The translations under genes and the position numbers were made by a program. Below are positions 8,335 to 17,256 of a stretch of DNA of 64,000 nt, one piece after another; position 1 is the stretch's first letter; each line of letters opens with the position of its first letter. Source of the stretch: Caballeronia sp. TF1N1 (GTDB taxonomy: Bacteria > Pseudomonadota > Gammaproteobacteria > Burkholderiales > Burkholderiaceae); assembly GCF_022878925.1 (NCBI RefSeq), contig NZ_CP084628.1, forward strand, positions 558,001 through 622,000, read 5' to 3'. The notes beneath the pieces are model-generated. The model made no database searches. It saw only the letters and a program-made list of their open reading frames with translations, and was not told the DNA's origin.

Positions 8335-9600
8335 TTACGCGAGTTCGGGTTGAAGCTGCAATTGATGCTTGGGCGGTCTTACGAACACCGCGACGAAGAT
8401 CGCGCCGAGCGCGGCGATCGCGCCGGTCAGCAAGAACGCGCTCTTGAAGTTGCCGGACCATTGCACGAGAAAACCCGTCAAGGCCGGCGCGACGATCCCC
8501 GCCAGATTCGCGATGAAGTGCACGAAACCGCCGACCGCGCCGACGCGCCGCTTTTCCACGGTATCGAGCACGATCGCGAAGTAGGTGTTGTACGACGCGT
8601 ACATGAAGAAGACGGCGATGGCCATCAACGTGACCGCGCTCGTCAGGTCCGTCACCGTGCCTGTCACGCCGATGCACACCGCGCCCGCGCCCAGGCTCGT
8701 GATCAGCACGATCTTGCGCGCGAAGATGGCGCGGCCGGTCTTCTTGTAGATCCAGTCGCAGACCAGGCCGCCGACCACGAGGCCCGTCGCGCCGACCGCC
8801 CACGGAATCACGCTCACCACGGCCATCTTCTGAATGCTGAGGTGATGCGCCATCGTCAGATAGCTCGGGAACCACGACAGGAAGAAGTACAGGATGTAGG
8901 CGTAGCCGAAGAAGGCGAACGCGGTCGAAAGGATCGCTGGGCGCAGCAGGTAAGTGGACAACGGCGCGGGGGAGCCATCGGCGGCGAGGGCCGCGTCGTC
9001 TTGCGCGAGGGCTTCGGCGGATTCCTCGATGGGCGTCGACGGCTTGTCCTTCGCCAGCAGCAACCACGCGAGCACCCAGAGCGTGCCGACCGCGCCGATG
9101 ATCACGAACGACGTGCGCCAGCTCGTCGCCAGCGCGAGAAAGCCGACCACGGGCCCCGCGATCGCCGCGCCCACCGACTGTCCGGAATTCGCGATACCGA
9201 TCATGCTCGCCTGCTGCCTGCGCGGAAACCAGTTCGACACGAGCTTGTTGATGTTGGCGCAGAGCGGCCCTTCACCCATGCCAAAGACAATGCGCACGAG
9301 CAACAGACTGACGATGCCGACCGCCGTTGCCGTCAATCCGCAAAAGAGCGACCAGACGAGCATGGAGACGGCGAGCACGGATTTCGGTCCCCATCGATCC
9401 GCCGAATAGCCGCCGACGAAACAGAAGATCGCGTAGCCCACAAAAAAGCTGGAAAACACGATGCCGAGTTGCGCGGGATCGAGGTTGAGCTCGCGGGAAA
9501 TGAGCGGCGCGGTGATCGATAACGCCGCCCGGTCGAGATAACTGATCGCTCCACCTACGAACAACAGACTTACGAGAGTCCAGCGCGCACGCGTCTCCAT
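8335..9600 (-). CDS. MFS transporter (organic-acid type), first gene of the six-gene operon
   Basis: A 421-residue, 12-helix inner-membrane transporter. The ATG ending at 9600 is preceded by AGGAG, so longer upstream starts are rejected. The A-loop motif is ADRWGPKSV near residue 73, in the style of anion:cation symporters such as the glucarate/hexuronate and phthalate permeases. As first gene of the operon it probably imports the substrate that the downstream oxygenase and dehydrogenases degrade. The upstream region holds a perfect 10-base palindrome that may be the operon operator. Confidence 0.88.
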   Translation of the reverse strand: METRARWTLVSLLFVGGAISYLDRAALSITAPLISRELNLDPAQLGIVFSSFFVGYAIFCFVGGYSADRWGPKSVLAVSMLVWSLFCGLTATAVGIVSLLLVRIVFGMGEGPLCANINKLVSNWFPRRQQASMIGIANSGQSVGAAIAGPVVGFLALATSWRTSFVIIGAVGTLWVLAWLLLAKDKPSTPIEESAEALAQDDAALAADGSPAPLSTYLLRPAILSTAFAFFGYAYILYFFLSWFPSYLTMAHHLSIQKMAVVSVIPWAVGATGLVVGGLVCDWIYKKTGRAIFARKIVLITSLGAGAVCIGVTGTVTDLTSAVTLMAIAVFFMYASYNTYFAIVLDTVEKRRVGAVGGFVHFIANLAGIVAPALTGFLVQWSGNFKSAFLLTGAIAALGAIFVAVFVRPPKHQLQLQPELA

Positions 9601-9652
9601 CGATGTCTCCTGGTGAGGGCCTCGGTTTGCGCTGAAAACGTTCAGTGCATCC

Positions 9653-9662
9653 AATGTACATT
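9653..9662. promoter_or_regulatory. Palindrome AATGTACATT, candidate GntR operator
   Basis: A perfect 10-base palindrome about 52 bases upstream of the start codon of the six-gene operon. FCD/GntR regulators commonly bind short palindromes with a central GTATAC, GTACA or GGATCC core, and the operon ends with such a regulator gene. Binding is inferred. Confidence 0.4.
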
Positions 9663-9863
9663 CAGCGTAGTTGAGACAAGCGGGGCGTGTCAATGAAGGA
9701 GTTGCAGGGGTAAACCTTTACGGCTTCGATCGGTGGAGGCGGAACGCTTTGCGTCGAACGGCCATCATCGGCGCCCTAAAGCTCCCCGCGCCCCCGCCGT
9801 TAACCGATGTGATGGATGGCTTTTCGCCACTCCGGCCTTTGCCGATCCGCGCATCGCACCGAC

Positions 9864-11054
9864 ATGGACCAACTGACTGAGGTGTACACACTGCCCCGCT
9901 TGCGGGCAGCCAAGTGGTTACTGCACGCGGGGCCGGACATCCCCCGCGCGATTCGCGTCGCCCTGGTCGGCAGTCTGTTCGGCACGCTGCCCATTTTCGC
10001 GGGCGGCGTGCTCAACACGATTCTCGTAGCCTGGGTCCTGACGCGCCGTCATCCGACCATCGCGTTTCATGTGTGGCTCGCGCTCGAAATCGCCGTGTGT
10101 TTCGTACGGCTCGTCGTGCTCGTCCTTGCACGCCGCCGCGCGCGCGAACGGCGCGCCACGTTCACCGATCTCTACGTGCTGCTCGCGCCCATGTGGGGCG
10201 CGACGGTCGGCTACGGCGCCCTTGTCAGCGTGCTCTCCGGCGACTGGGTCGCGGCCACGCTCTCGTTTTTGTCAGCGGCCGCGATGGTCGGCGGCATCTG
10301 TTTTCGCAACTTCGGCGCGCCGCGTCTGGTCGCCGTGATGATCTTCCTGTCGCTCGGGCCGTGCTGCGTGGGCGCACTCCTGTCGGGCGAGCCGACGCTC
10401 TGGGTAACGTGCCTGCAGATTCCGTTTTATCTCTTCGCGATGAGCGCCGCCGCGTACCGCCTGAACGGCATGCTCGTCACGACGATGAAGGCCGAGCAGG
10501 AAAACGACCGCCGCGCGCGCTACGACGAGCTCACCGGCCTGCTAAATCGCGCCGGTCTGTTCCGGGCGTTGCGCTCGCGCGTGCCAGGCAAGCGTTATCA
10601 GAACGATGAAAGCGCGCTGCTCTATCTCGATCTCGACGGCTTCAAGGCGATCAACGACGATCACGGCCACGAAATTGGCGACACGCTCCTCGCGCTCGTC
10701 GCGAAACGCTTGCGCCTGGTATCGGGCGAAGGCGCGCTGGTCGCGCGCCTGGGCGGCGACGAATTCGTGATCGTGACGCCGCCCGAAGCCGACCCGCCGG
10801 CACTCGCCGATACGCTCGTGCGCGAACTGTCGAAGCCATTCATGGCGAACGACGGGATGGCGCTTGGGATCGGCGTGAGTATCGGCATTGCGAAGTTCAG
10901 CGACGACGACCGCGAACTCGACGGTGTGTTGCGCGACGCCGACAACGCGCTCTACGAAGCCAAGCGCGCGGGCAAGAATCGTTGGGTGGCGGCAGAACGC
11001 TGGTTCAAGGCGGCGCGGCCATCCGGCATTCGTCCGGCGGCGCGGACTGCATGA
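9864..11054 (+). CDS. Membrane diguanylate cyclase (GGDEF), no I-site
   Basis: A 396-residue protein with about five or six predicted membrane helices over residues 30-210, then a GGDEF domain (about 220-385). The active-site loop RLGGDEF (GGDEF at residues 297-301) is intact, so cyclic-di-GMP synthesis from GTP is expected. The inhibitory RxxD site expected before it is GEGA, so product inhibition is probably lost. The membrane part contains GGICFRNFGAP, a pattern shared with the cyclase at 28.6 kb. An ATG at 9816 would add 16 residues; neither start has a clear ribosome site. Confidence 0.9.
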   Translation: MDQLTEVYTLPRLRAAKWLLHAGPDIPRAIRVALVGSLFGTLPIFAGGVLNTILVAWVLTRRHPTIAFHVWLALEIAVCFVRLVVLVLARRRARERRATFTDLYVLLAPMWGATVGYGALVSVLSGDWVAATLSFLSAAAMVGGICFRNFGAPRLVAVMIFLSLGPCCVGALLSGEPTLWVTCLQIPFYLFAMSAAAYRLNGMLVTTMKAEQENDRRARYDELTGLLNRAGLFRALRSRVPGKRYQNDESALLYLDLDGFKAINDDHGHEIGDTLLALVAKRLRLVSGEGALVARLGGDEFVIVTPPEADPPALADTLVRELSKPFMANDGMALGIGVSIGIAKFSDDDRELDGVLRDADNALYEAKRAGKNRWVAAERWFKAARPSGIRPAARTA

Positions 11055-11393
11055 GCCCGAAGCCGGAAGCCGGAAGCCAAAATTTACCGGCTTCTGACGA
11101 AGGCAAGTAAATCGGTATTCGAAGTTCGCTGTTTTTACCGCTGAAGCTACAAAGAATATTGTTTTTCAATCGGTCCGGCGTTTAAAAGGCATGCATGACT
11201 TGCATCCGAAAGGCGGGTTTCGCCGTATCGACTCCTAATCGATTCAGCTTCGCCTTACAAACGAAGTCAAAATTTCCTCTCCTCGCAAACGTTTGCGCAG
11301 GATTTTGTGTTTCAATACCAAAATAAAATATCGGCTGCGCTTTTCGATATTTCCGCGATTACAATTCGCGATCCGTCGATTGGAACAAGAGCT
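11055..11393. other. 339-base intergenic region
   Basis: No gene is seen. It begins with a short repeated GAAGCCG tract (11059-11073) whose second copy can pair with CCGGCTTC at 11087-11094 (13-base loop, no T run), possibly a weak terminator. The rest is AT-richer than its surroundings and presumably holds the promoter of the histidine kinase gene; no consensus could be fixed. Confidence 0.4.
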
Positions 11394-13886
11394 ATGCACT
11401 CGCAATTCGAGGCTTCGACTCCGAACATGAAATCAAAGGCGGAACATAACCGTCAGGCGCACTTTCAGCGCTGGTTCGCTATTTTTGCAAGTCTCGCCCA
11501 TTCCCGGCTGCCGCTTCCCGCTTATCTGCAAAGAGTCACGGATACCTTGAGGGAAGTTGCCGGCGTGGCGTCCGCGGTTGTCGAGTGGATCGAAGGCGAT
11601 CAGCTCGTCTATTGCGCGGCGAGCGGAGTCGCCGCGAAAAGCGTCGGCACGCGTCTGCCCACCGCGGGCAGTCTTTCGGGCTTGTGCATCACGCGGCAAC
11701 AAGCGCTCATCAGCCGCAATACGGCGAATGATCATCGCGTGGATCGTGCTGCATGCGAAGCCGTCGGCGCTGTCTCCATGGTGGTCGCGCCGGTCATTTA
11801 CGAAGGCCGGTCGGTCGCAGTGCTGAAACTCATTTCAAGCGAAGCCGATTACTTCAGCCAAAGCGATATCTCCATTCTCAACGCGTTTTGCGCGTGCATT
11901 GCGGAAACCTTTGCACGCGAGGAAATCGCGCAGGAGAACCGCAAACTCCTGCAAGAGAATCAAAGCGTAAATGCAGACCTGACGGTCGAATTGTCGTTAC
12001 GTATCGAATACGAAAAAAAGCTCGCCGATGCCATGCGTCGTCGCCGCACCGTGCTCGACAACGCGCATATTGCGTTCGTCGCCATGGACGAAGCCGGCAT
12101 GGTCGTGGACTGGAACGAGGCTGCGACCAGCCTCTTCGGCTGGCGCGCGCAAGAGGCGCTCGACCGCGAACTCGCGCAGCTCATCGTGCCGGAGCGTTAT
12201 CGCGATGCGCATCGCGCCGGTCTCACGCGCTATCTCGCCACCGGCGAGGCGCGCATGATGAATACGCGCGTGGAACTGCATGCGCTGCGCCGCGACGGCA
12301 GCGAATTCGCCGCCGAGCTGACCATCAGCGAAGTGTGGTTCGACGGGCAGCGGCAGTTCGCGTGCTTCATTCACGACATCACGGATCGCCGCCGCGCGAC
12401 GGAAGCGGACGAACGCCTGCGGCTCCTCATCCATTCGGTGAGCGATTACGCCATCTGCATGCTCGACCACGACGGCATCATCCGTTCGTGGAACGACGGC
12501 GCGCGCGCGCTTTACGGCTTCACCGCGCAAGAAGCGATCGGCCGGCATTTCGCGCTCTTCTATCTGTCGGACGAACAGGGCCGCGACCGTCCTGGCGACG
12601 ACTTGCGCCTCGCGGCGGAACGCGGCCGCACGGAACACGAGGACTGGCGCACGCGCAAGGACGGCTCGGAGTTCTGGGCGCACGTCATTCTGAGCGCGCT
12701 GCCCGCCGCCGATGGCCGCGAAAAAGGCTTCGTCGCCATCACGCGCGACATGACCGCGCGCAGGCGTTTGGAAGAACTCGAGGCGTCGAGCCGCCGCATG
12801 AACGAGTTTCTCGCGTTGCTCGGCCATGAACTGCGCAATCCGCTCGCGCCCATCCGCAACGCGGTGAGCATTCTCAAACTGAAGGCTTCCGACGATGCCG
12901 ATGTCATTCGCAGCCGCCATATCGTCGACCGGCAGCTCGCGCATCTGACCAAGCTGGTGGACGATCTGCTCGAAGCGGGCCGCGTGAGTTCCGGCAAGAT
13001 CCGGCTCGCGACCGAGACCGTGGATATCGCCGATGTCGTGCACCTGAGCGTCGAAGCGAGTCAGCCGCTTTTCGAGGCGCGCAGGCAGCGGCTCGACGTG
13101 GACGACAGCGGCCAGCGCCTCTTCGTCAATGGCGACCCGACGCGGCTCGTTCAAGCGCTCAATAACCTGCTCAACAACGCGGCGAAATTCAGTCCGCCCG
13201 AGTCGACCATCCGGCTGGAAATCGGTCCACGCGGCGGCGCGGCGCTTCTGCGCGTGACGGATCAGGGTCGCGGTATTTCCGCCGATGCGCTCGCCTCCGT
13301 ATTCGATCTTTTCGTGCAGGAGCATGCGCCGGGCGCGCATCCGGATGAAGGCGGGCTTGGCATCGGCCTCACGCTGGTTCGAGCGATCGCCGAACTGCAT
13401 GGCGGCCACGTCGAGGCGAAGAGCGGCGGCACTGGCAAGGGCAGCGCGTTCAGTTTGTGGCTGCCGCTCGCGCAACCGCCCACGCAGGGGATCATGCCGC
13501 CTTCCGCGCCGAATGCGGTGGCGAGCCGTCAGCTCGACGTGCTCGTTGTCGACGACAATCGCGACTCGGCCGACAGCATGACCTTGCTCGTCGATATGCT
13601 CGGTCACGCGGCGCGCGCGGCGTATGACGGCCCGGAAGCGCTGGCATCGTTCGGGACGACGCGTCCGCAAGTCGTGCTGCTCGATCTATCGATGCCGGGC
13701 ATGACGGGCTTCGACGTCATTCGTCAGATGCGCGATGAAGGCAAGCGCGTGATCGTCGCCGCAATGACGGGTCTTGGTTCCGACGAAGACATGGCGCGCA
13801 CGCGGGCGGCCGGGTTCGACGCGCATCTGGTCAAGCCAGTGGATTTGCCTGAGCTGGAGCGCGTGTTGGCGATGGCGGGGAAGTGA
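11394..13886 (+). CDS. Hybrid sensor histidine kinase: GAF-PAS-PAS-HisKA-HATPase-REC
   Basis: An 830-residue soluble sensor kinase. It has an N-terminal GAF-like domain (about residues 25-175), a short coiled linker (about 180-225), two PAS domains (about 225-345 and 350-465, the second ending in AITRDMTARR), and HisKA with phospho-acceptor His478 in LLGHELRNP. HATPase_c follows, with N-box LLNNAAKF, DQGRGIS and GLGIGLTL, and then a C-terminal receiver with phospho-acceptor Asp764 in LLDLSMPG and a conserved KPVDLPEL end. No membrane segments are seen, so the signal is cytosolic (redox, gas or ligand via PAS/GAF). The ATG at 11394 has GGAACAAGA upstream; a start at 11307 would add 29 residues. 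No separate response regulator lies beside it. Confidence 0.92.
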   Translation: MHSQFEASTPNMKSKAEHNRQAHFQRWFAIFASLAHSRLPLPAYLQRVTDTLREVAGVASAVVEWIEGDQLVYCAASGVAAKSVGTRLPTAGSLSGLCITRQQALISRNTANDHRVDRAACEAVGAVSMVVAPVIYEGRSVAVLKLISSEADYFSQSDISILNAFCACIAETFAREEIAQENRKLLQENQSVNADLTVELSLRIEYEKKLADAMRRRRTVLDNAHIAFVAMDEAGMVVDWNEAATSLFGWRAQEALDRELAQLIVPERYRDAHRAGLTRYLATGEARMMNTRVELHALRRDGSEFAAELTISEVWFDGQRQFACFIHDITDRRRATEADERLRLLIHSVSDYAICMLDHDGIIRSWNDGARALYGFTAQEAIGRHFALFYLSDEQGRDRPGDDLRLAAERGRTEHEDWRTRKDGSEFWAHVILSALPAADGREKGFVAITRDMTARRRLEELEASSRRMNEFLALLGHELRNPLAPIRNAVSILKLKASDDADVIRSRHIVDRQLAHLTKLVDDLLEAGRVSSGKIRLATETVDIADVVHLSVEASQPLFEARRQRLDVDDSGQRLFVNGDPTRLVQALNNLLNNAAKFSPPESTIRLEIGPRGGAALLRVTDQGRGISADALASVFDLFVQEHAPGAHPDEGGLGIGLTLVRAIAELHGGHVEAKSGGTGKGSAFSLWLPLAQPPTQGIMPPSAPNAVASRQLDVLVVDDNRDSADSMTLLVDMLGHAARAAYDGPEALASFGTTRPQVVLLDLSMPGMTGFDVIRQMRDEGKRVIVAAMTGLGSDEDMARTRAAGFDAHLVKPVDLPELERVLAMAGK

Positions 13887-14083
13887 GGGTGTGCGGGCGG
13901 TTGGCGGTGGGCATCCTGCGGGCCTATGCCAAGCGTTGAGCCGTCGGCGTCAAGTCGCGACCGCCTGCGCCGCCTCGCGGACCACTTTTTCCGCTGATCC
14001 ACGCGCTTTAGACAAGCGCAACGTGCGCGCTCAACCAATCGGCGCGACAATGCGTCATCGCTGACCCGCGCGCACTCATCGCC

Positions 14084-15460
14084 ATGACTTCTTTCGCAAC
14101 GCTTACGAATCTCTGGCAACTCGCCGGCCTTCCCGACGATGCCCTCCACCTCGTCGATCTACCCGGACACGACCCGGTGTTTCCGTCATCGTTCGCCGTG
14201 GGCGAAGCGGCGCAATCGACCATCGCGGCGGCAGCGCTCGCGGCCTCCGAGCTGGCTCATGCGCGCGGCGTCGACCGCCAGCGCGTGAGCGTCGACATGA
14301 CGCACGCGGCCGTCGAATGCACCGACTGGTTCACGGTCGATGGTGCCGAACCCGAGACCTGGGGTGAATTCTCGGGCCTCTACCGCACGGCCGACGGCTA
14401 CGTGCGCATACACGCAAACTTCGAGCATCATCAGGATGGCGCGTTGCGCGTGCTGGGTCTCGACCCGCACAGCGCCACGCGCGCCGATGCCGAACGCGCG
14501 CTGCTCGAATGGCGCGCGAACGATTACGAAACCGCGTGCGCCGAACGCGGCCTCGTCGTGACGATGCTGCGCAGCTTCGAAGAATGGGATGCGACGCCGC
14601 AAGCCAAAGCCATCGCCGCGCAGCCGTTGCTGAAGATCACGCGTATCGGCGACGCTGCGCCTCTCGCGCTGCCCGCGCTCGACAATGACGCGCGCCCGCT
14701 GACCGATATCCGCGTGCTGGACGTCACGCGCATCCTTGCCGGTCCCACGGGCGGTCGAGCGCTCGCCTCGTTCGGCGCGGACGTGATGCTCGTGAATTCG
14801 CCGCATCTGCCGAACATTCCCGCTATCGCCGAGACGAGTCGCGGCAAGCGCTCCGCGCATCTCGACCTGCGCACGGAGGACGGTCGCGCGACGCTGTGGC
14901 GGCTGATCGATGAGGCGCATGTCTTCTCGCAAGGCTATCGGCCGGGCGGGATCGCCGAGCTTGGCTTCGGGCCCGAGGCGCTGGTGGCGCGGCGGCCGGG
15001 CATCGTGTACGTGTCCTTGTCGGCTTATGGCACGGAAGGTCCGTGGGCGGATCGGCGTGGCTTCGATTCGCTCGTGCAGACCGCGATAGGCTTCAACGCC
15101 GCCGAAGGCGAAGCGCAGGGCGATGGCAAACCGCGAGCGCTGCCCATGCAGATGCTCGACATGGCGAGCGGCTTTCTGATGGCATTCGGCGCGGCCGCCG
15201 CGCTATGGAAGCAACAAACGGAAGGCGGTAGCTGGCACGTGGAGGTTTCGCTCGCACAGACGGGACACTGGCTGCGCGGGCTTGGACGTATCGACGGAGG
15301 GTTGAAGACGGCGCGGCCGGACATCGCCGCATACACCGAGGAAAGCAAATCGGGTTTCGGCATGCTGCGCGCGGTCACGCCGAGCGCGCGCTTCGAGCGC
15401 ACGCCGGCGGGTTACGCGAGGCCATCGGTGCCGCCGGGAACGGATAAGGCGAAGTGGTGA
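14084..15460 (+). CDS. CaiB/BaiF-family (class III) CoA transferase
   Basis: A 458-residue CoA transferase that moves CoA between carboxylic acids. The C-terminal half has the family core: VLDVTRILAGPTGGRALASFGADV near residue 210, the LDLRTEDGR segment, the YVSLSAYG strand, and the catalytic Asp region MQMLDMASGFL near residue 358. The N-terminal 200 residues appear as a second, degenerate CaiB-like half, giving a tandem layout. It is monocistronic here, with no acyl-CoA partner genes, so its acid substrate is unknown. Confidence 0.88.
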   Translation: MTSFATLTNLWQLAGLPDDALHLVDLPGHDPVFPSSFAVGEAAQSTIAAAALAASELAHARGVDRQRVSVDMTHAAVECTDWFTVDGAEPETWGEFSGLYRTADGYVRIHANFEHHQDGALRVLGLDPHSATRADAERALLEWRANDYETACAERGLVVTMLRSFEEWDATPQAKAIAAQPLLKITRIGDAAPLALPALDNDARPLTDIRVLDVTRILAGPTGGRALASFGADVMLVNSPHLPNIPAIAETSRGKRSAHLDLRTEDGRATLWRLIDEAHVFSQGYRPGGIAELGFGPEALVARRPGIVYVSLSAYGTEGPWADRRGFDSLVQTAIGFNAAEGEAQGDGKPRALPMQMLDMASGFLMAFGAAAALWKQQTEGGSWHVEVSLAQTGHWLRGLGRIDGGLKTARPDIAAYTEESKSGFGMLRAVTPSARFERTPAGYARPSVPPGTDKAKW

Positions 15461-15508
15461 GTTCGTGGCATGGGCGGCGATTTCAAACGCGACATGCAGA
15501 ACTTCGCA

Positions 15509-16078
15509 TCAACTCAAGTAACCCAGATGCTCCGCAAGGATCACGCTGCCCACGCCGATGAGAATCAGCCCGCCCAAGATCTCCGCGCGCTTGCCGATAG
15601 TCGCGCCGACCAGCCGTCCGACCATCACGCCGATGGTCACCATGAGCATGGTTGCGAAGCCGATGGTCGCGGCGGTCGAGAAGATATCGACATCGATGAA
15701 CGCGAGGCCCGCGCCGACCGCCATCGCGTCGATGCTGGTGGCAAAGCCCGTGACGGCGAGCACCCAGAAGGAATGTGAGTTGGGCTTTTCTTCTTCGTGA
15801 GCCGATTCGCTTAAGCCTTCGCGGATCATGCGCGCGCCGAGCACGAAAAGCAGGCCGAAAGCGATCCAGTGGTCCCACGCGGTGACGTATTGCGCGGCGG
15901 CGCGGCCGAGCGCCCACCCGGCGAGCGGTGTGAGCGCCTCGATTACGCCGAAGATGACTCCCGCCTTGAGCGCCTCGCCGATGCGCGGTTTATGCAGGCT
16001 CGCGCCTTTGCCCACGGCGGCGGCGAAGGCGTCGGTGGACATGGCGAAAGCAAGGAATACGGTGGAAGCGAGGTTCAT
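15509..16078 (-). CDS. mntP: Manganese efflux pump MntP
   Basis: A 189-residue, six-helix inner-membrane exporter that removes excess Mn(II). Two repeats each carry a metal-binding Asp in the membrane: [14 protein letters not shown] near residue 16 and [14 protein letters not shown] near residue 119. Both are hallmarks of MntP. The start is the ATG ending at 16078, which fits the family N-terminus; upstream in-frame sequence belongs to a manganese riboswitch leader and should not be translated. It should be switched on by Mn(II) through that leader. Confidence 0.95.
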   Translation of the reverse strand: MNLASTVFLAFAMSTDAFAAAVGKGASLHKPRIGEALKAGVIFGVIEALTPLAGWALGRAAAQYVTAWDHWIAFGLLFVLGARMIREGLSESAHEEEKPNSHSFWVLAVTGFATSIDAMAVGAGLAFIDVDIFSTAATIGFATMLMVTIGVMVGRLVGATIGKRAEILGGLILIGVGSVILAEHLGYLS

Positions 16079-16149
16079 CGAGTAGCGCTCTGGTCTGGTC
16101 GGGCAAGCACAAGGACAGAAGGCGCGCCCGACCGGAAGCGCATTCTGTC
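16079..16149 (-). promoter_or_regulatory. Expression platform with two mutually exclusive hairpins before mntP
   Basis: In the RNA sense, GACAGAA (16149-16143) can pair with TTCTGTC (16120-16114), while GGTCGGGC (16133-16126) can pair with GCCCGACC (16104-16097). The two stems interlock, so only one can form at a time. The second ends about 18 bases before the mntP start codon, where it could mask or free the ribosome site. There is no T run, so control of translation is more likely than termination. Confidence 0.6.
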
Positions 16150-16252
16150 GATGGTCTTGCCAACCTGTGACGGCTGCCCATGCCACGGTCGAAAGACCGA
16201 GCGTGTTGACATGGACGCTTTCCCGGGCGGGAAAGCCGGCTACTCCCCAACG
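16150..16252 (-). ncRNA. yybP-ykoY manganese riboswitch aptamer
   Basis: The leader of mntP contains, in RNA order, the hallmark TTGGGGAGTAGCC (from 16250), a perfect hairpin GCTTTCCCG/CGGGAAAGC, the conserved GTCAACA, a second hairpin CGGTC/GACCG, and the closing GGCAAGACC (16161-16153). These are the conserved elements of the yybP-ykoY class, which binds Mn(II) and turns on exporters such as MntP. The identification is from sequence pattern plus the matching gene. Confidence 0.93.
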
Positions 16253-16345
16253 AAGAAATGCGAGCTTAACACGACAGATCACCCGATCCGGACCATTGGG
16301 TTAAAGTGGGTTGCAACGCCGCATCCCTAACGCTCAGGAGGCACC

Positions 16346-16792
16346 ATGGAGGCAGAACACATCACCCAGTCAGAAGCCCGCGCGGCCGTCGAGCGTCTTT
16401 ACGCCGCCTTCGCGCAAAAGGACGTGAACTTGCTGCGCCAAGCCGTGACGTCGGACTGGGAATATCTGCCTGAGCCGGCCGGCTTCAAAGCCGGTCCCGA
16501 CCAGATGATTCCCATCTTCGCGGAGATGGCGGCTGCGCTGCCTGACATGCGCATCGAGATTCTAGACATGCTCACGCAGGACAATCGCGTCGGCGTGCGC
16601 GCGGAAGTGAGCGGTACGCAGTCCGGTCCGTTGATGGGCATCGCGGCGACATCGAAGCCGGTTCGATTTGCCATTCACTCGTTCCATGAGATACGCGATG
16701 ACCGTGTGTCGAAGACGTGGCATCTGGAAGACTGGTTGAGCATGTTTCGGCAAATTGGCGAAGTGCCGCGCGGTATTGGATCGGGTGCGTAA
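16346..16792 (+). CDS. SnoaL-like / ester cyclase-family protein
   Basis: A 148-residue protein with a strong ribosome site (AGGAGGCACC before the ATG). The pattern of an N-terminal helix AVERLYAAFAQKDVNLL, the DWEYLP strand, the ALPDMRIEI strand, SGTQSGPLMG and a C-terminal WHLEDWLSMF matches the NTF2-fold SnoaL polyketide-cyclase-like family. Many such bacterial proteins have no known substrate. It is transcribed alone, divergent from mntP. Confidence 0.8.
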   Translation: MEAEHITQSEARAAVERLYAAFAQKDVNLLRQAVTSDWEYLPEPAGFKAGPDQMIPIFAEMAAALPDMRIEILDMLTQDNRVGVRAEVSGTQSGPLMGIAATSKPVRFAIHSFHEIRDDRVSKTWHLEDWLSMFRQIGEVPRGIGSGA

Positions 16793-17256
16793 TTCGAGAA
16801 CGCGCGAAGTCGATTGAAACGAGAAAGGTCTGAAGCGTACGTCGTTTTTTATTCTTTCCAACACGTCGTGGGCGGCGCGTCGCGAATTTTCTATTTTCAA
16901 ATGCGCCGCGCATTGCCCGCTGACTATTCAGCTTTAATTTTTCCGACCAAATAAATCTCGCAACGCGCTTGCTTCTGAAGCCTGAATCGCTGTCGCCATT
17001 AAGATTACATCCTCCGATCTTCGATTATCTCGCAAAGATAAGCGCGGTTCGTGAAAGTGACGCGATTAAGTCTTGATTATCCCGTCTGCCACCGTCTATA
17101 TTTCTCGACGCACCGCGCCATTCCCATCGGCAAAAGGCGCGGCCCCGCTTGCGCTTCGCGTTATCAGCATCGCGCTATTCACCTGTCTTCGCGTCCGCGA
17201 ATGAATTTAATTTTCCGCGACATAAGCGAGCACACGTCATCGGCTTATTTTGGATT
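16793..17256. other. 464-base intergenic region
   Basis: AT-richer than its surroundings, with no convincing gene on either strand. It probably carries the promoter of the lipoprotein gene that follows; no terminator or operator could be identified with confidence. Confidence 0.4.

Noticed and set aside
11997..13670. Minus-strand frame of 557 codons inside the sensor kinase gene
   Set aside because: The kinase is complete with all catalytic motifs; the opposite frame shows no domain.
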